From: Ehretia macrophylla
Taxonomy: Eukaryota > Streptophyta > Magnoliopsida > Boraginales > Ehretiaceae
DNA length: 64,000 bases
NCBI GenBank assembly: GCA_037974665.1
Contig: CM075767.1
Location: 89,988,644-90,052,643 of the forward strand
Direction of reading: 5' to 3'
The position numbers and the translations under genes were made by a program. The notes below the pieces were generated by a model. The model was given only the letters and a program-made list of their open reading frames with translations. It was not told the origin of the DNA and searched no databases. This document shows, piece after piece, positions 1-11,765 of this stretch. The first letter of the stretch is position 1. Each line of letters begins with the position of its first letter.

Positions 1-222
1 GATTTGTAACGATATGTTGTGCGCCGCATAACTCCTTACGGATCAAAAGTTATGGGCATCGGAGCGACAGAGACTTGGTCACAAACCCTATGCCATCGGT
101 TTGCGGCCCCCGCCCCTACGTGAAGCGAAGTTGTCTTGCCTAATGTTCCGTAGGATTCGGTAATAGAGATTTGGTAGATAAAGTATCTTGGCAACCCTAA
201 CCAGGGGAAAAAAAATTGAAAA

Positions 223-342
223 GGGGGTGCAAGACGAGGACTGGCCAGGGGGTCACCCATCCGAGTACTACTGTCGCCCAAGCACGCTTAACTTCAGAGT
301 TCTGATGGGATCCGGTGCATTAGTACTAGTATGATCGCACCC
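223..342 (-). rRNA. 5S: 5S rRNA, array copy 1
   Basis: Full-length 120 bp. Eight differences from the consensus: 15 C>T, 18 C>T, 47 C>T, 70 G>C (IE), 80 A>C (C box), 99 G>C, 100 A>C and 110 G>C. The IE and C-box changes make normal TFIIIA binding doubtful. Confidence 0.9.
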
Positions 343-899
343 GTCATGTTGAGGGCACAATTCTTATATGTGTTAACGGTTCACCGTCCCAGCCTAGAGA
401 GATGGCCCATTCCAAAGGCCCAATGGGCTTAACGACAACCCATCCGCTTCAACAACGCAGCATCCTCGCAAGACGTGATATCGACACGTTGTAGGGCCCT
501 CTGATGTCCCGCGAGTCAGATTGTCGTCCTTTTAACAGCTCACGACGTATGATCTGGGACGGAAAAATAGAGCAAAAGAAGAAAAGTGGCCAAAAACTGA
601 TGAAAACGTTCGATTTTGGGCTCCAAAAACAGGCACAGCGAGCAAGCTGGCTACCCCCATCGTAGAGCTCTCAGAGAGCTTTGCAACGCTATGCTCTGTG
701 CTACGTAACTCTTTACGGATCAAAAGTTATGGGCACCGCAGCGACGTATACCTGGTCACAAATCCTACGCCCTCGGTTTGTCGCCCCGGTCTCTACGTGA
801 AGCGAAGTTGTCTTGCCCAATGTTCCATGGGATTCGGTAATAGAGATTTGGTGGATAAAGTATCTTGGCAACCCTAACCAGGGCAAAAAAAAATGAAAA

Positions 900-1019
900 G
901 GGGGTACAACACGGGGACTTCCCAGGCGGTCACCCATCCTAGTACTACTCTCGCCCAAGCACGCTTAACTTCGGAGTTCTGATGGGATTCGGTGCATTAG
1001 TGCTGGTATGATCGCTCCC
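900..1019 (-). rRNA. 5S: 5S rRNA, array copy 2
   Basis: Full-length. Differences: 4 T>A, 31 G>A, 93 C>G (C box), 106 T>C, 114 C>T. A box and IE match the consensus. Confidence 0.92.
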
Positions 1020-1575
1020 GTCATGTTGAGGGCACAATTCCTATATGTGTTAACGGTTCACTGTCCCAGCCTAGAGAGATGGCCCATTCAAAAGGCCCAA
1101 TGGGCTTAACGACAACCCATCTGCTTTAACAATGTAGCATCCTCACAAGACGTGATATCGACACGTTGTAGGGCCCTCTGATGTCCCGCGAGTCAGGTTG
1201 TCGTCCATTTAATAGCTCACGACGTACGATCCGGGACGGAAAAATAGAGCAAAAGAACAAAAGTGGCCTGAAATTGATGAAAACGTTCGATTTTGGGCTC
1301 CAAAAAGGGGCACAACGAGCAAGCTGGCTACCCCCGTTGTAGAGCTCTCAGAGAGCTTTGCAACGGTATGTTGTACGCCGCGTAACTCCTTACGGATCAA
1401 AAGTTATGGGCACCAGAGCGACGGAGACCTGGTCACAAACCCTACTTCCTCGGTTTGCGGGCCCGCCCTCTACATCAAGATAAGTTGTCTTTCCCAATGT
1501 TTCGTGGGATTCGGTAATAGAGATTTGGTGGATAAAGTATCTTGGCAACCCTAACTAGGGAAAAAAAATTTAAAA

Positions 1576-1695
1576 GGGGGTGCAACACGAGGACTTCTCA
1601 AGGGGTCACCCATCCTAGTACTACTCTCGCCCAAGCACGCTTAACTTCAGAGTTCTGATGGGATCCGGTGCATTAGTGCTGGTATAATTGCACCC
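1576..1695 (-). rRNA. 5S: 5S rRNA, array copy 3
   Basis: Full-length. Differences: 7 G>A, 10 C>T, 47 C>T, 95 C>T (C box), 98 G>A. All are transitions; A box and IE are intact. Confidence 0.92.
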
Positions 1696-2126
1696 GTCAT
1701 GTTGAGGGCACAATTCCTATATATGTTAACAGTTCACAGTGCCAGCCTAGAGAAATGGCGCATTCAAAAGGCCCAATGTGCTTAACGACAACCCATCCGC
1801 TTCAACAACGCAGGATCCTCGCAAGACGTGATATCGACACATTGTAGAGCCCTCTGATGTACCAAGAGTCAGGTTGTCATCCTTTTAACAGTTCACGACG
1901 TACGATCCGGGACGGAAAAACAGGGCAAAAGATGAAATGTGGCCTGAAACTGATGAAAACTTTCGATTTTGGGCTCCAAAAATGGGCACAGCGATCAGGC
2001 TTGCTGCCCCGTCGTAGAGCTCTCAGAGAGCTTTGCAATGGTATGTTGTGCGCCACGTAACTCCTTATGGATCAAAAGTTATGGGCACCGGAGCGACGGA
2101 GACCTGGTCACAGACCCTACGCCCTC

Positions 2127-2128
2127 GA
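2127..2128. other. 24-bp spacer deletion junction
   Basis: The sequence passes from GCCCTCG directly to AAGCGAAG, skipping the segment that other units have between them. The unit is 652 bp. Not seen in any other unit. Confidence 0.85.
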
Positions 2129-2227
2129 AGCGAAGTTGTCTTGCCCAATGTTCTGTGGGATTCAGTAATAGAGATTTGGTGGATAAAGTATCTTGGCAAC
2201 TCTAACCAAGGCAAAAAAATTTGAAAA

Positions 2228-2347
2228 GGGGGTGCAACACGAGGACTTCCCAGGGGGTCACCCATTCTAGTACTACTCTCATCCAAGCACACTTAACTTC
2301 GGAGTTCTGATGGGATCTAGTGCATTAGGGCTGGTAGGATCGCACCC
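2228..2347 (-). rRNA. 5S: 5S rRNA, array copy 4
   Basis: Full-length. Differences: 11 A>C, 19 A>C, 29 C>T, 30 G>A, 57 C>T (A box), 66 G>A, 67 C>T (IE), 82 G>A (C box). All three internal control regions are touched. Its 3' flank carries a 24-bp deletion at 2127/2128. Confidence 0.9.
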
Positions 2348-2902
2348 ATCATGTTGAGGGCACAATTCCTATATGTGTTAACGGTTCACAGTGCCAGCCT
2401 ATAGAGATGGCCCATTCAAAAGTCCCAATGGGCTTAACGACAATCCATCACCTTTAACAATGCAGCATCCTCACAAGACGTGATATCGACACGTTGTAGG
2501 TCCCTCTCATGTACCGCGAGTCAGGTTGTCGTCCTTTTAACCGCTCTCGACGTACGATCTGGGGCGGAAAAATAGGGCAAAAGAATAAAAATGGCCTGAA
2601 ACTGATGAAAACGTTCGATTTCGGGCTCCAAAATGGGCACAGTGAACAAGTTGGCTGCCACCGTCGTAGAGCTATGAGAGAGGTTTGCAACAGTATGCTG
2701 TGCGCCGCGAAACTCCTTACAGATCAAAAGTTATGGGCACCGGAGCGACGGAGACCTGGTCACAAACCCTATGCCCTCAGTTTGCGGGCCCGGTCTCTAC
2801 GTGAAGCGAAGTTGTTTTGCCCAATGTTCCGTGGGATTCGGTAATAGAGATTTGCGGGATAATGTATCTTGGCAACCCTAACCAGGGAAAAAAAATTGAA
2901 AA

Positions 2903-3021
2903 GGGGTGCAACACGAGGACTTCTCAGGAGGTCACCCATCCTAGTACTACTCTCGCCCAAGCACGCTTAACTTCAGAGTTCTGATGGGATTCGATGTGTT
3001 ATTGCTGGTATGATCACACCC
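2903..3021 (-). rRNA. 5S: 5S rRNA, array copy 5
   Basis: 119 bp, one G:C pair short in the terminal run. Differences include 6 C>T, 20 C>A, 24 T>C, 25 G>A, 28 C>T, 31 G>A, 47 C>T, 93 C>T and 98 G>A. First member of the trimeric block repeated by copies 8-10. Confidence 0.9.
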
Positions 3022-3578
3022 GTCATGTTGAGGGAACAATTCCTATATGTGTTAACGGTTCACAGTCCCAGCCTAAGGAGATGGCCTATTCAAAAGGCCC
3101 AATGGGCTTAACGACAACCCATCCGATTCAACAATGCAGCATGCTTGCAAGACGTGATATCAACACATTGTAGAGCCCTCTGATGTCCCGCGAGTCAGGT
3201 TGTCGTCCTTTTAATAGCTCACGACATGCGATCTAGGACTAAAAAATAGAGCAAAAGATCAAAAGTGGCCTGAAAATGATGAAAACGCACGATTTTGGGC
3301 TCCAAAAATGGGCACAGCGAGCAAGCTGGCTGTCCTCGTCGTAGAGCTCTGAGAGAGCTTTGCAACGGTATGCTGTGCTCCGCATAACTCCTTACGAATC
3401 AAAAGTTATGGTCACCGGAGCGACGGAGACCTAGTCACAAACCTTACGCCCTCGGTTTGCGAGCCCGATCTCTAGGTGAAGCGAAGTTGTCTTGCCCAAT
3501 GTTTTGTGCGATTCGGTAATAGAGATTTGGTGGATAAAGTATCTTGTCAGCCCTAACCAGGGCAAAAAAAATTGAAAA

Positions 3579-3700
3579 GGGGCTGCAACATGGGGACTTT
3601 TCCAGGGGGTCACCCATCCTAATACTACTCTCGCCCAAGTACGCTTAACTTCGGAGTTTCTGATGGGATCCGGTGCAGTAGTGCAAGTATGATTGCACCC
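3579..3700 (-). rRNA. 5S: 5S rRNA, array copy 6
   Basis: 122 bp: one extra base in the CTTTTCC stretch near position 99 and one extra T near 42. Substitutions include 7 G>A, 15 C>T, 16 A>T, 23 A>C, 60 G>A (A box), 78 C>T and 108 G>A. It shares the CTTTTCC insertion and GCAGTA variant with copy 9, 2030 bp away. Confidence 0.89.
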
Positions 3701-4256
3701 GTCATGTTGAGGGCACAATTCCTATATGTGTTAACGGTTCACAGTCCTGGGCTAGAGAGATGGCCCATTCAAAAGGCCCAATGGGCTTAACGACAACCCA
3801 TCCGCTTCAACAACGTAGCATCCTCGCAAAACGTGATATCGACACGTTGTAGGGCCCTCTGATGTCCCGCGAGTCAGGTTGTCGTCCTTTTAAACACTCA
3901 CGATGTACGATCCAGGATGGAAAAACAGGGCAAAAGGAGCAAAGTGGCCTGAAAATGATGAAAACGTTCGATTTTTGGCTCCAAAAAGGGGCACAGCGAG
4001 CAAGCTGGTTACCCCAGTCGTAGAGCTCTCAGTGAGCTTTGCAACGTTATGCTATGCACCGTGTAACTCCTAACGTACCAAAAGTTATGGGCACCGGAGG
4101 GACGGTGACCTAGTCACAAACCCTACGCCCTTGGTTTGCGGGCCCGATATCTACGTGAAGCGAAGTTGTCTTGCCCAAAGTTCCGTGGTATTCGTTAATA
4201 GAGATTTGGTGGATAAAGTATCTTGGCAACCCTAATCGGGCAAAAAAATTTGAAAA

Positions 4257-4376
4257 GGGGGTGCAACACGAGGACTTCCCTGGGGGTCACCCATCCTAGT
4301 ACTACTCTCACCCAAGCACGCTTAACTTCAGAGTTCTGAAGGGATCCGGTGCATTAGTGCTAGTATGATCGCACCA
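4257..4376 (-). rRNA. 5S: 5S rRNA, array copy 7
   Basis: Full-length. Differences: 1 G>T (first transcribed base), 15 C>T, 37 A>T, 47 C>T, 67 C>T (IE), 96 T>A (C box). Confidence 0.9.
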
Positions 4377-4931
4377 TTCATATTGAGGGCACAATTCCTA
4401 TATGTGTTAACGGTTCATAGTCCCAGCCTAGAGAGATGGCCCATTCAAAAGGCCCAATGGGCTTAATGACAACCCATCAGCTTTAACAACGCAGCATCCT
4501 CACAAGACGTGATATCGACACGTTGTAGGTCCCTCTGATGTACCGCGAGCCAGGCTGTCGTCCTTTTAACCACTCTCGACGTACGATCCGGGACGAAAAA
4601 ACAGGGAAAAAGAAGAAAAGTGGCCTGAAACTGATGAAAACGTTCGATTTTGGGCTCCAAAATGGGCACAGTGAGCAAGTTGGCTGCCACCGTCGTAGAG
4701 CTATGAGAGAGGTTTGCAATGGTATGCTGTGCGCCGCGAAACTCCTTACGGATCAAAAGTTATGGGCACCGGAGCGACGGAGACCTGGTCACAAACCCTA
4801 CGCCATCGGTTTGCGAGCCCGGTCTCTACGTGAAGCGAAGTTGTCTTGCCCAATGTTCTGTGGGATTCGGTAATAGAGATTTGGGGGATAATGTATCTTG
4901 GCAACCCTAACCAGCAAAAAAAAATTGAAAA

Positions 4932-5051
4932 GGGGGTACAACACGAAGACTTCCCAGGAGGTCACCCGTCCTAGTACTACTCTCGCCCAAGCACGCTTAA
5001 CTTCGGAGTTCTGATGGGATTCGGTGCATTATTGCTGGTATGATCGCACCA
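4932..5051 (-). rRNA. 5S: 5S rRNA, array copy 8
   Basis: Full-length. Differences: 1 G>T, 20 C>A, 31 G>A, 84 T>C and 93 C>T (C box), 105 C>T, 114 C>T. Counterpart of copy 5, with which it shares 20 C>A, 31 G>A and 93 C>T. Confidence 0.9.
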
Positions 5052-5608
5052 GTCATGTTGAGGGTACAATACCTATAAGTGTTAACGGTTCACAGTCCCA
5101 GCCTAGGGAGATGGCCTATTCAAAAGGCCCAATGGGCTTAACGACAACCCATCCGCTTCAACAACGCAGCATGCTCGCAAGATGTGATTTCGACACATTG
5201 TAGAGCCCTCTGATGTCCCGCGAGTCAGGTTGTCATCCTTTTAACAGCTCACGACGTACGATCCGGGACGGAAAAACAGAGTTAAAGAAGAAAAGTAGAC
5301 TAAAAATGATGAAAACGTTCGGTTTGGGGCTCCAAAAAGGGGCACAGCGAGCAAACTGGCTGCCCCTGTCGTAGAGCTCTTAGAGAGCTTTGCAACGGTA
5401 TGCTGTGTGCCGCATAACTCCTTACGAATCAAAAGTTATGGGCACCGGAGCGACGGAGACCTAGTCACAAACACTACGCCCTCGGTTTGCGAGCCCGACC
5501 TCTACGTGAAGCAAAGTTGTCTTGCCCAATGTTTCGTGCGATTCGGTAATAGAGATTTGGTGGATAATGTATCTTGCCAGCCCTAACCAGGGCAAAAAAA
5601 ATTGAAAA

Positions 5609-5729
5609 GGGGGTTCAACACGAGGACTTTTCCAGGGGGTCACCCATCCTAGTACTACTCTCGCCCAAGCACGCTTAACTTCAGAGTTCTAATGGGATCC
5701 GGTGCAGTAGTGCAGGTGTGATCGCACCC
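5609..5729 (-). rRNA. 5S: 5S rRNA, array copy 9
   Basis: 121 bp with an extra base near position 99. Differences include 12 T>C, 16 A>T, 23 A>C, 39 C>T, 47 C>T, 114 C>A. A box and IE are intact. Counterpart of copy 6. Confidence 0.9.
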
Positions 5730-6285
5730 GTCATGTTGAGGGCACAATTCCTATATGTGTTAACGGTTCACTGTCCCAGCCTAGAGAGATGGCCCATTCA
5801 AAAGGCCCAAAGGGCTTAATGACAACCTATCTGCTTCAACAACGCAGCATCCTCGCAAGACGTGATATCGACACGTTGTAGGGCCCTCTGATGTCCCGCG
5901 AGTTAGGTTGTCGTCCTTTTAACAGCTCACGACGTACGATCCAGGACGAAAAACAGGGCAAAAGAAGCAAAGTGGCCTGAAAATGATCAAAACGTTCGAT
6001 TTTGGGCTCCAAAAAGGGGTACAGCGAGCAAGCTGGCTACCCCAGTCGTAGAGCTCTCAGAGAGCTTTGCAACGGTATGCAGTGCACCGTGTAACTCCTT
6101 ACGTATCAAAAGTTATGGGCACCGGAGGGACGGTGACCTAGTCAAAAACCCTACGCCCTCGGTTTGCGGGCCCGGTATCTATGTGAAGCGAAGTTGTCTT
6201 GCCCAATGTTCCGTGGGATTCGTTAATAGAGATTTGGTGGACAAAGTATCTTGGCAACCCTAACCGGGGCAAAAAAATTTGAAAA

Positions 6286-6405
6286 GGGGGTGCAACATGA
6301 GGACTTCCCAGGGGGTCACCCATCCTAGTACGACTCTCACCCAAGCACGCTTAACTTCGGAGTTCTGATGGGATCCGGTGCATTAGTGCTAGTATGATCG
6401 CACCC
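6286..6405 (-). rRNA. 5S: 5S rRNA, array copy 10
   Basis: Full-length with only four differences: 15 C>T, 67 C>T (IE), 74 A>C, 108 G>A. Counterpart of copy 7 in the trimeric block. Confidence 0.92.
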
Positions 6406-6659
6406 GTCATGTTGAGGGCCCAAGTCCTACATGTGTTAACGGTTCATAGTCCCAGCCTAGAGAGATGGCCCATTCAAAAGGCCTAATGGGCTTAAGGATA
6501 ACCCATCCGCTTCAACAACGCAACATCCTCGCAAGACGTGATATCGACACGTTGTAGGGCCCTCTGATGTACCGCGACTCAGGTTGTCGTCCTTTTAACA
6601 GCTAACGACGTACAATACGGGACGGAAAAATAGGGCAAAAGAAGAAAAGTGGCCTGAAA

Positions 6660-6662
6660 CTG
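6660..6662. other. 50-bp spacer deletion junction
   Basis: GGCCTGAAA joins to GGCAGCCCC through a shared CTG, removing the TTCGATTTTGGGCTCC region. The unit is 627 bp. CTG occurs at both ends of the missing segment in intact units (3-bp microhomology). Confidence 0.85.
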
Positions 6663-6912
6663 GCAGCCCCCGTCGTAGAGCTCTCAGAGAGCTTTGCAAC
6701 GGTATGCTGTGCGCCGCGTAACTCCTTACGAATCAAAAGTTATGGGCACCGGAGTGACGGAGACCTGGTCACAAACCCTACGCCCTCGGTTTGCGGTCCT
6801 GGGCTCTACGTGAACCGAAGTTCTCTCGCCTAATGTTCTGTGGGATTCGGTAATAAAGATTTGGTGGATAAAGTATCTTGGCAACCCTAACCAGGGCAAA
6901 AAAAATTGAAAA

Positions 6913-7031
6913 GGGGGTGCAACATGAGGACTTCCTAGGGCGTCACCCATCCAAGTACTACTCTCGCCCAAGCACGCTTAACTTCGGATTCTGATGGGAT
7001 CCTGTGTATTAGTGCTGGCATGATCGCACTC
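6913..7031 (-). rRNA. 5S: 5S rRNA, array copy 11
   Basis: 119 bp; one base is missing near positions 43-46. Differences include 2 G>A, 13 A>G, 25 G>A, 29 C>A, 80 A>T, 92 C>G and 97 G>A (all three in the C box) and 108 G>A. The spacer downstream (RNA sense) has a 50-bp deletion at 6660. Confidence 0.88.
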
Positions 7032-7587
7032 GTCATGTTAAGGGCACAATTCCTATATGTGTTAACGGTTAACAGTGCCAGCCTAGAGAGATGGCCCATT
7101 CAAAATGCCCAATAAGCTTAACGATAACCCATCCACTTCAACAGCGCAGCATCCTCGCAAGACGTGATATCGACACGTTGTAGGGCCCTCTGATGTACCA
7201 TGAGTCAGGTTGTCATCCTTTTAACAGCTCACGACGTACGATTCGGGATGGAAAAACAGGGCAAAAGAATAAATGTGGCCTGAAATTGATGAAAATGTTT
7301 GATTTTGGGCTCCAAAATGGGCACAACGAGCAAGCTGGCTGCCACCGTCGTAGATCTCCTGGAGAGCTTTGCAACTTTATGATGTGCACCGCATAACTCC
7401 TTACAGATCAAAAATTATGGGCGCCGGAACGACGGAGACCTGGTCACAAACCCTACGCCCTCGGTTTGCGGGCCCGATCTCTACGTTAAGCGAAGTTTTC
7501 TTGCCCAATGTTCCAAGGGATTCGGTAATAGAGATTTGGTGGATAAAGCATCTTGGCAACCCTAAGCAGGGCAAAAAAAATTGAAAA

Positions 7588-7706
7588 TGGGGTGCAACAC
7601 GAGGACTTCCCAGGGGTTACCCATCCTAGTACTACTCTCGCCCAAGCACGCTTAACTTCGGAGTTCTGATGGGATTCGGTGCATTAGTGTTGGTATGATC
7701 GCACCA
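7588..7706 (-). rRNA. 5S: 5S rRNA, array copy 12
   Basis: 119 bp, one C missing from the C5 run at 91-95 (C box). Differences: 1 G>T, 17 G>A, 31 G>A, 89 G>A, 120 C>A. Confidence 0.9.
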
Positions 7707-8264
7707 GTCACGTTGAGGTCATAATTCCTATATGTGTTAACGGTTCACAGTCCTAGCCTAGAGAGATGGCCCATTCAAAAGGCCCAATGGGCTTAACGAC
7801 AACCCATCCGCTTCAACATCGCAGCATCCTCGCAAGACGTGATATCGACACGTTGTAGGGCCCTCTGATGTCCCGCGAGTCAGGTTGTCATCCTCTTAAC
7901 AGCTCACGACGTACGATCCGGGATGAAAAAATAGAGCAAAAGAAGAAAAGTGGCCTAAAACTGATGAAAACGTTAGATTTTGGGCTCCAAAAATGGGCAA
8001 AGCGAGAAAGCTAGCTGTCTCCGTCGTAGAGCTCTCAGAGAGCTTTGCAACGGTATGCTATGCGCCACGTAACTCCTTACGGATCGAAAGTTATGTGCAC
8101 CAGAGCGACGGAGACCTGGTCACAAGCCCTACGTCCTCGGTTTGCGGGCCCGGCTTCTACGTGAAGCAAAGTTGTCTTGCCCAATGTTCCGTGGGATTCG
8201 GTAATATATATTTGGTGGATAAAGTATCTTGGCAACCCTAACCAAGGCAAAAAAAATTGAAAAA

Positions 8265-8383
8265 GGTGTGCAACACGAGGACTTCCCAGGGTGTCACCCA
8301 TCCTAGTACTACTCTCGCCCAAGCACACTTAACTTCGGAGTTCATATGGGATCCTGTGCATTAGTGCTGGTATGATCGCTCTC
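8265..8383 (-). rRNA. 5S: 5S rRNA, array copy 13
   Basis: 119 bp with a disturbed 3' terminal C run. Differences include 2 G>A, 4 T>A, 29 C>A, 39 C>A, 40 A>T, 57 C>T (A box), 92 C>A (C box). Confidence 0.88.
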
Positions 8384-8939
8384 GTCAGGTTGAGGGCACA
8401 ATTCCTATATGTGTTAACGGTTCACAGTGCCAGCTTAGAGAGATGGCCCATCCAAAAGGCCCAATGGGTTTAACGACAACCCATCCGCTTCAACAACGCA
8501 ACATCCTCGCAAGACGTGATATCGACACGTTGTAGGGCCCTCTGATGTATTGCGAGTCAGGTTGTCGTCCTTTTAACAGCTCACGACGTACGATCTGAGA
8601 CAGAAATACCGGGCAAAAGAAGAAAAGTGGCCTAAAATTGATGAAAACGTTCGATTTTGGGCTCCAAAAAGGGCACATTGAGCAAGCTAGTTGCCCCCGT
8701 CGTAGAGCTCTCAGAGAGCTTTCTAACAGTATGCTGTGCGTGGCGTAACTCCATACGGATCAAAAGTTATCGGCACCAGAGCGACGGAGACTTGGTCACA
8801 AACCCTACGCGCTCGGATTGCGTGCCCGGCCTCTACGTGAAGCGAAGTAGTCTTGCCCAATGTTCCGTGGGATTCGGTAATAGTGATTTGGTGGATAACA
8901 TATCTTGCCAACCCTATCCAAGGCAAAAAAAATTGAAAA

Positions 8940-9059
8940 GGGGGTGCAACACGAGGACTTCCCAGGGGGTCACCCAGCCTAGTACTACTCTCGCCCAAGC
9001 ATGCTTAACCTCGGAGATCTGATGGGGTCCGGCGCATTAAGGCTGGTATGATTGCACCC
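8940..9059 (-). rRNA. 5S: 5S rRNA, array copy 14
   Basis: Full-length, nine differences: 7 G>A, 19 A>C, 20 C>T, 27 A>G, 33 T>C, 43 A>T, 50 A>G and 58 G>A (A box), 83 A>C (C box). Confidence 0.89.
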
Positions 9060-9616
9060 ATCATGTTGAGGGCACAATTCTTATATTTGTTAACGGTTCA
9101 CAGTGCCAGCCTAGAGAGATCGCCCATTCAAAAGGCCCAATGGGCTTAACGACAACCCATCCGCTTCGACAACGTAGCATCCTCGTAAGACGTGATATTG
9201 ACACATTGTAGGGCCCTCTGATGTACCGAGAGTCAGGTTGTCGTCCTTTTAACACCTCATGACGTACGATCCGGGACAAAAAAACAGGGCAAAAGAGGAA
9301 ATGTGGCCAGAAACTGATGAAAACGTTCGATATTGGGCTCCAAAAATGGGCAAAGCGAGCTAGTTCGCTGCCCCTATCGTAGAGCTCTCAGTGAGCTTTG
9401 CAACGGTATGATGTGCGCCGCGTAACTCCTTACGGATCAAAAGTTATGGGCACTAGAGCGACGGCGACCTGGTCACAAACCCTACGCCCTTGGTTTGCGG
9501 GCCCGGCCTCTACGTGAAGCGAAGTTTTCTTGCCCAATGTTCCGTGGGATTCGGTAATAGAGATTTGGTGGATAAAGTAGATTGGCAACCCTAACCAGGG
9601 CAAAAAAAATTGAAAA

Positions 9617-9736
9617 GGGGGTCCAACACGAGGACTTGCAAGGGGGTCACCAATCCTAGTACTACTCTCCCCAAAGCACGCTTAACTTCGGAGTTCAGAT
9701 GGGATTCGGTGCATTAGTGCTGGTATGATCGCACCC
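9617..9736 (-). rRNA. 5S: 5S rRNA, array copy 15
   Basis: Full-length. Differences: 31 G>A, 40 A>T, 64 G>T (A box), 67 C>G (IE), 85 G>T and 97 G>T (C box), 99 G>C, 114 C>G. All three control regions are hit, and mostly by transversions. Confidence 0.88.
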
Positions 9737-10294
9737 ATCATGTTGAGGGCACAATTCCTTTATGTGTTAATGGTTCACAGTGCCAGCCTAGAGAGATGGC
9801 CCATTCAAAAGGCCCAAGGGGCTTAACGACAACCCATCCGCTTCAACAACGCAGCATCCTCGCAAGACGTGTTATCGACACGTTGTAGGGCCCTCTGATG
9901 TCCCGCGAGTCAGGTTGTCATCCTTTTAACAGCTCACGACGTACGATCCGGGAAGGAAAAATAGAGCAAAAGAACAAAAATGGCCTGAAACAGATGAAAA
10001 CGTTCGATTTTGGGCTCCAAAAATGGGCAAAGCGAGCAAGCTGGCTACCCTCATCGTAGAACCCTCAGAGAGCTTTGCAACGGTATGCTGTGTGTCGCTT
10101 AACTCCTTACGGATCAAAAGTTATGGGCACCAGAGCGACGGAGACTTGGTCACAAACCCTACGCCCTCAGTTTGCGGGCCCGACCTCTACGTGAAGCGAA
10201 GTTGTCTTGCCCAATGTTTCGTACGATTTGGTAATAGAGATTTGGTGGATAAAGTTTCTTGACAACCCTAATCAGGGCAAAAAAAAATTGAAAA

Positions 10295-10414
10295 GGGGGT
10301 GCAACACGAGGACTTCCTAGGGGGTAACCCATCCTAGTACTACTCTAGTCCAAGCACGCTTAACTTCGGAGTTCTGATAGGATTCGGTGCATTAGTGCTG
10401 GTATGATCCCATCC
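10295..10414 (-). rRNA. 5S: 5S rRNA, array copy 16
   Basis: Full-length. Differences: 3 G>A, 6 C>G, 31 G>A, 36 C>T, 66 G>A, 68 G>T (IE), 89 G>T and 97 G>A (C box). Confidence 0.89.
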
Positions 10415-10971
10415 GTCCTGTTGAGGGCACAATTCCTATATGTGTTAACGGTTCACAGTGCCAGCCTAGAGAGATGGCCGATTCAAAAGGCCCAATGGGT
10501 TTAACGACAACCCATCCGGTTCAACAATGCAGCATCCTCGCAAGACGTGATATCGACACGTTTTAGGGCCCTCTGATTTACAGTGAGTCAGGTTGTCGTC
10601 GTTTTAACAGCTCACGACGTACAATCCGGGACGGAAAAATAGGGCAAAAGAAGAAAAGTGGCCTGAAACTGATGAAAACGTTATATTTTGGGCTCCAAAA
10701 ATGGACAGAGCAAGCAAGTTAGCTGCCCGCGTCATAGAGCTCTCAGAGAGCTTTGCAATGGTATGTTGTGCGCCGCCTAACTCCTTACGGATCAAAAGTT
10801 ATGGGCACCAGAGCGACGGAAACCTGGTCACAAACCCTACGCCTTCTGTTTGCGGGCCCGGCCTCTACATGAAGCGAAGTTTTCTTGCCCAATGTTTCGT
10901 GGGATTCGGTAATAGAGATTTGGTGGATAAAGTATTTTGGCAACCCTAACCAGGGAAAAAAAAATAGAAAA

Positions 10972-11091
10972 GGGTGTGCCACACAAGGACTTCTCACGGG
11001 GTCACCCATCCAAGTACTACTCTGGCACAAGCACGCTTAACTTCGGAGTTCTGTTGGGATCCGGTGCATTAGTGCTGGTATGATCACACCA
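10972..11091 (-). rRNA. 5S: 5S rRNA, array copy 17
   Basis: Full-length but among the most diverged: 1 G>T, 6 C>T, 38 T>A, 65 G>T, 68 G>C (IE), 80 A>T, 95 C>G, 98 G>A, 107 C>T, 112 T>G, 117 C>A. Confidence 0.86.
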
Positions 11092-11645
11092 GTCATGTTG
11101 AGAGCACAATTCCTATATGTGCTAACGGTTCACAGTGCCAGCCTAGAGAGATGGCCCATTCAAAAGGTCCAATGTGCTTATCAACAACCCATCTGCTTCA
11201 ACAACGCAGCATCCTCGCAAGACGTGATATCGACACATTGTAGAGCCCTATAATGTACCGCGAGTCAGGTTGTCGTCCTTTTAACAGCTCACGACGTACG
11301 ATTCGGGACAGTAAAACAGGGCAAAAGAATAAAAGTGGCCTGAAACTTATGAAAACGTTCGATTTTGGGCTCCAAAATGGGCACCATGAGCAAGCTGGCT
11401 GCCACCGTCGTAGAGGTCTCAGAGAGCTTTGCAACGGTATGCTGTGCGCCGCGTAACTCCTTACGGATCAAAAATTATGGGCACCGGAGTGACGGAGACC
11501 TGGTCACAAACCCTACGCCCTCGGTTTACGGGCCCGGTCTCTACGTGAAGCGAAGTTGTCTTGCCCAATGTTCCGTGGGCTTCGGTAATAGAGATTTGGT
11601 CGATAAAGTATGTTGGCAACCCTAACCAGGGAAAAAAATTCAAAA

Positions 11646-11765
11646 GGGGGTGCAACACGAGGACTTCCAAAGGGGTTACCCATCCTAGTACAACTCTCGC
11701 CCAAGCACGATTAACTTCGGAGTTCTGATGGGATCCGGTGCATTAAAGCTAGTATGATCGCACCC
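11646..11765 (-). rRNA. 5S: 5S rRNA, array copy 18
   Basis: Full-length. Differences: 15 C>T, 19 A>T, 20 C>T, 56 G>T (A box), 74 A>T, 89 G>A, 95 C>T and 97 G>T (C box). The 15/19/20 variants are shared with copy 19. Confidence 0.89.

Larger units (their letters stand above)
2435..6490. repeat. Trimeric higher-order repeat of 5S units, period 2029 bp
   Basis: Copies 5-6-7 and 8-9-10 correspond one to one at an offset of 2029-2030 bp. Shared diagnostic variants are TTTAACAA...CCTCACAAGAC at 2451 and 4480, AGCTATGAGAGAGG at 2670 and 4699, GATAATG at 2857 and 4886, CTTTTCC inside copies 6 and 9, and GGAGGGACGGTGACC at 4096 and 6124. The boundaries are approximate. Confidence 0.82.
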
